From Lentisphaeria bacterium (GTDB lineage: Bacteria; Verrucomicrobiota; Lentisphaeria; Victivallales; Victivallaceae): a stretch of DNA of 34,844 nt. This document shows positions 33,501 to 34,844 of the stretch, piece by piece. The translations under genes and the position numbers were made by a program. The stretch is from positions 1 to 34,844 of the forward strand of contig JAFTIA010000111.1 in the NCBI GenBank assembly GCA_017457105.1. Direction: 5' to 3'. Each line of letters opens with the position of its first letter. Position 1 is the stretch's first letter. A model generated the notes under the pieces. The model was not told the DNA's origin and did not search any database. It was given only the letters and a program-made list of their open reading frames with translations.

Positions 33501-33972
33501 GACGCCTGCCGAAGCCACAACTTTTACCGGGACGGATCTGACTGTGGATACATGGAACAACTGTTATTTCCTTGTTTCCCACAACCGCCGGAGCGTATTG
33601 CGGTCGGTTTCCATCAGCAAGCCGGCATTACACGGAGCGTGGCAGGAACTGCTGGACCGGGGGACCGGCAGCGTGATCAGCAGCGGGAAAACGGTTGCCA
33701 CAGCCACATTCAAAAAGCCGCAGCTGCTTGCCGGGGTAAGCATCCGTTATCTTTACGGGGAGCAGCGGTATGAAAATCTGCGGATCGACGTTTCGGAAGA
33801 CGGGGAGGAGTTCAAAACGGTTTTTGACGGCAGAAGCAGCGGTAAAAGCAATGGATTTGAGGATTTCAAATTCCCGGCGCAGAAAGTGCATACATTGCGC
33901 TTTCATTTTAACGGAAACTCCATGAATGACTGGAACAATTTAAGCGGGTTGCAGATGATCTTTGCAGAGTAG
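30511..33972 (+). CDS. Large secreted heparinase II/III-like polysaccharide lyase, multidomain (1153 aa)
   Basis: Signal peptide 1-18 (KK, WWIWLLL, AGAA). Residues 19-270 hold two beta-sandwich modules that look like carbohydrate-binding domains (about 20-145 and 150-262). Residues 275-580 form an alpha/alpha-toroid lyase domain: QHINIGHGNEAQL (417-429) and GFHYEGIAYG (470-479) supply candidate His and Tyr catalytic residues. The heparinase II/III beta-domain begins near 600, with the signature HHSSHQHHDAGSF (632-644) and RGMLAADIGQY. The C-terminal 120 residues resemble an F5/8-type C (discoidin) domain. It should cleave uronic-acid glycans by beta-elimination; which glycan is unknown. It ends the operon. 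Confidence 0.88.
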   Translation: MKKWWIWLLLIGGAAGAADFEAESGVLSPGTGTALYKNASGGTVVRLTGKSQVKMDAVDPAKPDCAVSFSVDRSGTWKITAVVCTEHTGNDSMYYRVDEEGLQALHTGFPRKLAPVTLGVFELQKGSHTLKLYRREPDFGLDKISVERVTSKPVLRTFPGKKGPDATYFLPAVPGNYFIRIRAVVDEPGPQRNARITINDQQPVTRRIIFPTVTTGQYEVERVAVTEKPLKLRIETDPEVTITHVQLEPVKKRLPQAAVDYVPPITPRADRPRLFINRESLEKIRRNIRRSPSHKQAWKMVEKTARNPFKFAPVPGKEVQWDQRVINAMLYKALYSLVTGDEKIGREACDLAVAYMKVVNFGNGQDVCRRTGEAIRVASMVYDWCYPVMTDGERRLLRDRFLWQAESMEIGWPPFLQHINIGHGNEAQLNKDLLSMAIAVYNEDPLPWQYCTYRLLEEARPMKSYLYKSGFHYEGIAYGTVRYGADVTAAFLLKQAAGFDQFEPYVGKVPYAWFHWRLPNGDLFRNGDDYMHGTSFPGSSEIYLAANALWPDPKLKSGYMEYFRRTVLPFSEPFYYLAMMQDGDQLQDDRRDDLPTVKFFGEPLSMLSARTGWAYGLASDDVLVQMTGAGIHHSSHQHHDAGSFQLYYRGMLAADIGQYRYFGKPYDMDFAKSSMSHSVMRIIDPQQKEPRWRWHRHLKGSGIQEVPPYGPAVLEDITKRRHFYTAGETLSVSQDPASPHLQLELSAVYPGRVKRYVRTMVFAAAENPALIVLDEMAFPRQDIRPVWQLTTFDKPVVKDAQLVAEHRYLGMPSRLTVTTLLPRKHEIKILSGKEAHKVLGIQYDPPYKNLPGAFGSRTEISAAQGESNARFLHILQPTPGTKPAPVSMTEKDGVITLVSEGWQVILTPGKPPVCTVSRPRKAFVPPKDTVYMNGQEVCKLADGKVPLVWLLNAGNIPWQEKNGILYIGDDLVAAPEGCDDAPEDAVTVAQKNGMWVVTPAEATTFTGTDLTVDTWNNCYFLVSHNRRSVLRSVSISKPALHGAWQELLDRGTGSVISSGKTVATATFKKPQLLAGVSIRYLYGEQRYENLRIDVSEDGEEFKTVFDGRSSGKSNGFEDFKFPAQKVHTLRFHFNGNSMNDWNNLSGLQMIFAE

Positions 33973-33979
33973 GGTGCAG

Positions 33980-33995
33980 ATTTTTTTAAAAAAAT
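33980..33995. repeat. 16-bp A/T palindrome after the lyase gene
   Basis: ATTTTTTTAAAAAAAT, a perfect palindrome 7 bp after the lyase stop codon. It is too weak to be a good terminator stem and may be just an A/T tract upstream of the next promoter. Confidence 0.3.
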
Positions 33996-34006
33996 TTCAT
34001 ATCCCC

Positions 34007-34035
34007 TTGATTTATCCAAGAAAATTTGCTATAAT
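34007..34035 (+). promoter_or_regulatory. Strong candidate promoter of the pseudopilin gene
   Basis: TTGATT (34007-34012), 17-bp spacer, and the consensus -10 TATAAT (34030-34035) with TGC before it. This is the best promoter in the window. Predicted start is near 34042 and GAAAGGAA follows in the leader. Confidence 0.7.
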
Positions 34036-34069
34036 TATAAAAAGTTCTGTTTGAAAGGAAAAAAAAGAG

Positions 34070-34810
34070 ATGAAACAAAACTTTACATTGATCGAACTTC
34101 TGGTCGTTATTGCCATCATTGCCATTCTTGCGGCGATGCTTCTTCCTGCATTGAACAATGCCCGGGACAAGGCTAACCAGATTTCCTGTATCAACCTTTG
34201 TAAACAAATGTCGAACTGCGATATGTTTTACAGCAGTGACAATAATGGGTATCTGGCTCCAACATTAGGATCAAAGACCTTCAATATTTTTATTGGAGAA
34301 AAACAGACGACCTGGACGGGTGCTCTCAAATTTTATGCCCCGGATCTGTTCCAGAACCCCAAAGTTTCCAACAAAAACAAGTCCCATTCTCCCCTTTGTG
34401 CCAAAGCGTTGAAGGAAGAAGGGCTGCAGGTTACTTATTACAATATCAAGATCGACTTGACCACGGCATGGCAGCAGCACGGCGGTTTTACCCGCAACAA
34501 ATATACGGCTTATGATAATGGCAATGCTGATTTAGCTACGCTCAAGTTTGTCAAGGATTCCATGATCAAGGGGGCATCCCACAAAATCGTGAACATGGAA
34601 GGCTATTACTACGAAAATATCAATGCCCACACCAAGACTTACTGGGAAGCACTCTACGGTAATTACGCATGGACACGGCACCACAAGAGTAATTTTGCCA
34701 TCAACAGCACTTTTGCGGACGGCCATGCCGCATCGGTCCCCAAAGTTCCGTGGGACGATATGGGGAACGGGATCTCCGTGACCAACTATTACTTTGATTT
34801 CATCAAGTAA
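34070..34810 (+). CDS. Type II secretion/pilin-like protein with prepilin N-terminus (246 aa)
   Basis: The leader MKQN is followed by [17 protein letters not shown], the class III prepilin signal that a prepilin peptidase cuts; Glu is at +5 after cleavage between N4 and F5. The usual Gly at -1 is Asn here. Most of the mature protein is a globular periplasmic head. Near the C-terminus RHHKSN...FADGHA recalls the prepilin-associated H-X9-DG motif, but with a longer gap (H-X11-DG). Such proteins are present in large numbers in Lentisphaerae and Planctomycetes, often near glycan-utilisation genes; their function is unclear. It is monocistronic as far as the window shows. Confidence 0.88.
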   Translation: MKQNFTLIELLVVIAIIAILAAMLLPALNNARDKANQISCINLCKQMSNCDMFYSSDNNGYLAPTLGSKTFNIFIGEKQTTWTGALKFYAPDLFQNPKVSNKNKSHSPLCAKALKEEGLQVTYYNIKIDLTTAWQQHGGFTRNKYTAYDNGNADLATLKFVKDSMIKGASHKIVNMEGYYYENINAHTKTYWEALYGNYAWTRHHKSNFAINSTFADGHAASVPKVPWDDMGNGISVTNYYFDFIK

Positions 34811-34844
34811 TTTCGAGTGTAAAATCGTTTCTGCCGCCGGAGAA

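Noticed and set aside
1-34844. CRISPR array, insertion sequence, prophage or attachment site
   Set aside because: No regularly spaced repeats, transposase, integrase or flanking inverted repeats were seen. The single tRNA has no duplicated 3' end nearby.

Overview
The window looks like a chromosomal stretch of a Lentisphaerae/Victivallales-type bacterium (PVC superphylum). This rests on a pseudopilin with the [24 protein letters not shown] leader style typical of that group, a Tat-exported DUF1501 protein, secreted SGNH and acetyl-xylan-esterase-like hydrolases, a large heparinase II/III-like lyase, meso-DAP MurE and strong GC preference at third codon positions. The taxonomic call is inference from family content. 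There is no sign of a phage, insertion sequence, integron or CRISPR array.

Layout. (1) 174-4880: a + strand cluster of two DegT/DnrJ/EryC1/StrS aminotransferases and two Gfo/Idh/MocA oxidoreductases, with an operator-like dyad at the front, an internal promoter, and a strong hairpin terminator at the end. (2) 4933-7556, - strand: a PLP aminotransferase followed by a nitrilase-superfamily amidohydrolase with an extra N-terminal domain. Their ~145-nt leader can fold into a three-way junction, a candidate undescribed cis-regulatory RNA. (3) 7658-10744, +: secreted SGNH hydrolase, FmdB-type zinc ribbon, rsmA, nfo. (4) 10800-12211, -: a full-length MATE exporter gene interrupted by one in-frame TAA, with an operator-like dyad over its promoter and start. 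(5) 12289-13337: trpS with promoter and terminator. (6) 13348-14525: two tandem paralogous secreted 174-residue proteins. (7) 14547-17016: cytoplasmic SGNH hydrolase, panB, and a CorA-like transporter lacking the GMN signature; then a convergent CaCA antiporter and tRNA-Gly(CCC) on the - strand. (8) 18186-20349: lipoprotein, tadA, secreted C39-like peptidase, start and stop codons overlapping. (9) 20449-33972: eleven closely packed + strand genes: etfB, etfA, acyl-CoA dehydrogenase, rpoZ, purE, murE, DUF1501, acetyl-xylan-esterase-like, an unrecognised protein, a nitroreductase-like protein, and the heparinase-like lyase. (10) 34007-34810: the pseudopilin.

How it works together. The organism appears to take apart polysaccharides outside the cytoplasm (SGNH hydrolases, esterase, lyase, DUF1501, carbohydrate-binding-like small proteins) and to process amino or keto sugars or cyclitols inside (DegT plus Gfo/Idh/MocA). 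The Etf/acyl-CoA dehydrogenase genes serve flavin-based acyl-CoA redox chemistry. Housekeeping genes are scattered singly among these functions rather than in their classical operons. Ten candidate promoters share a TTGnnn-N16/17-TAnnnT layout; six of them have TGC directly before the -10 hexamer.
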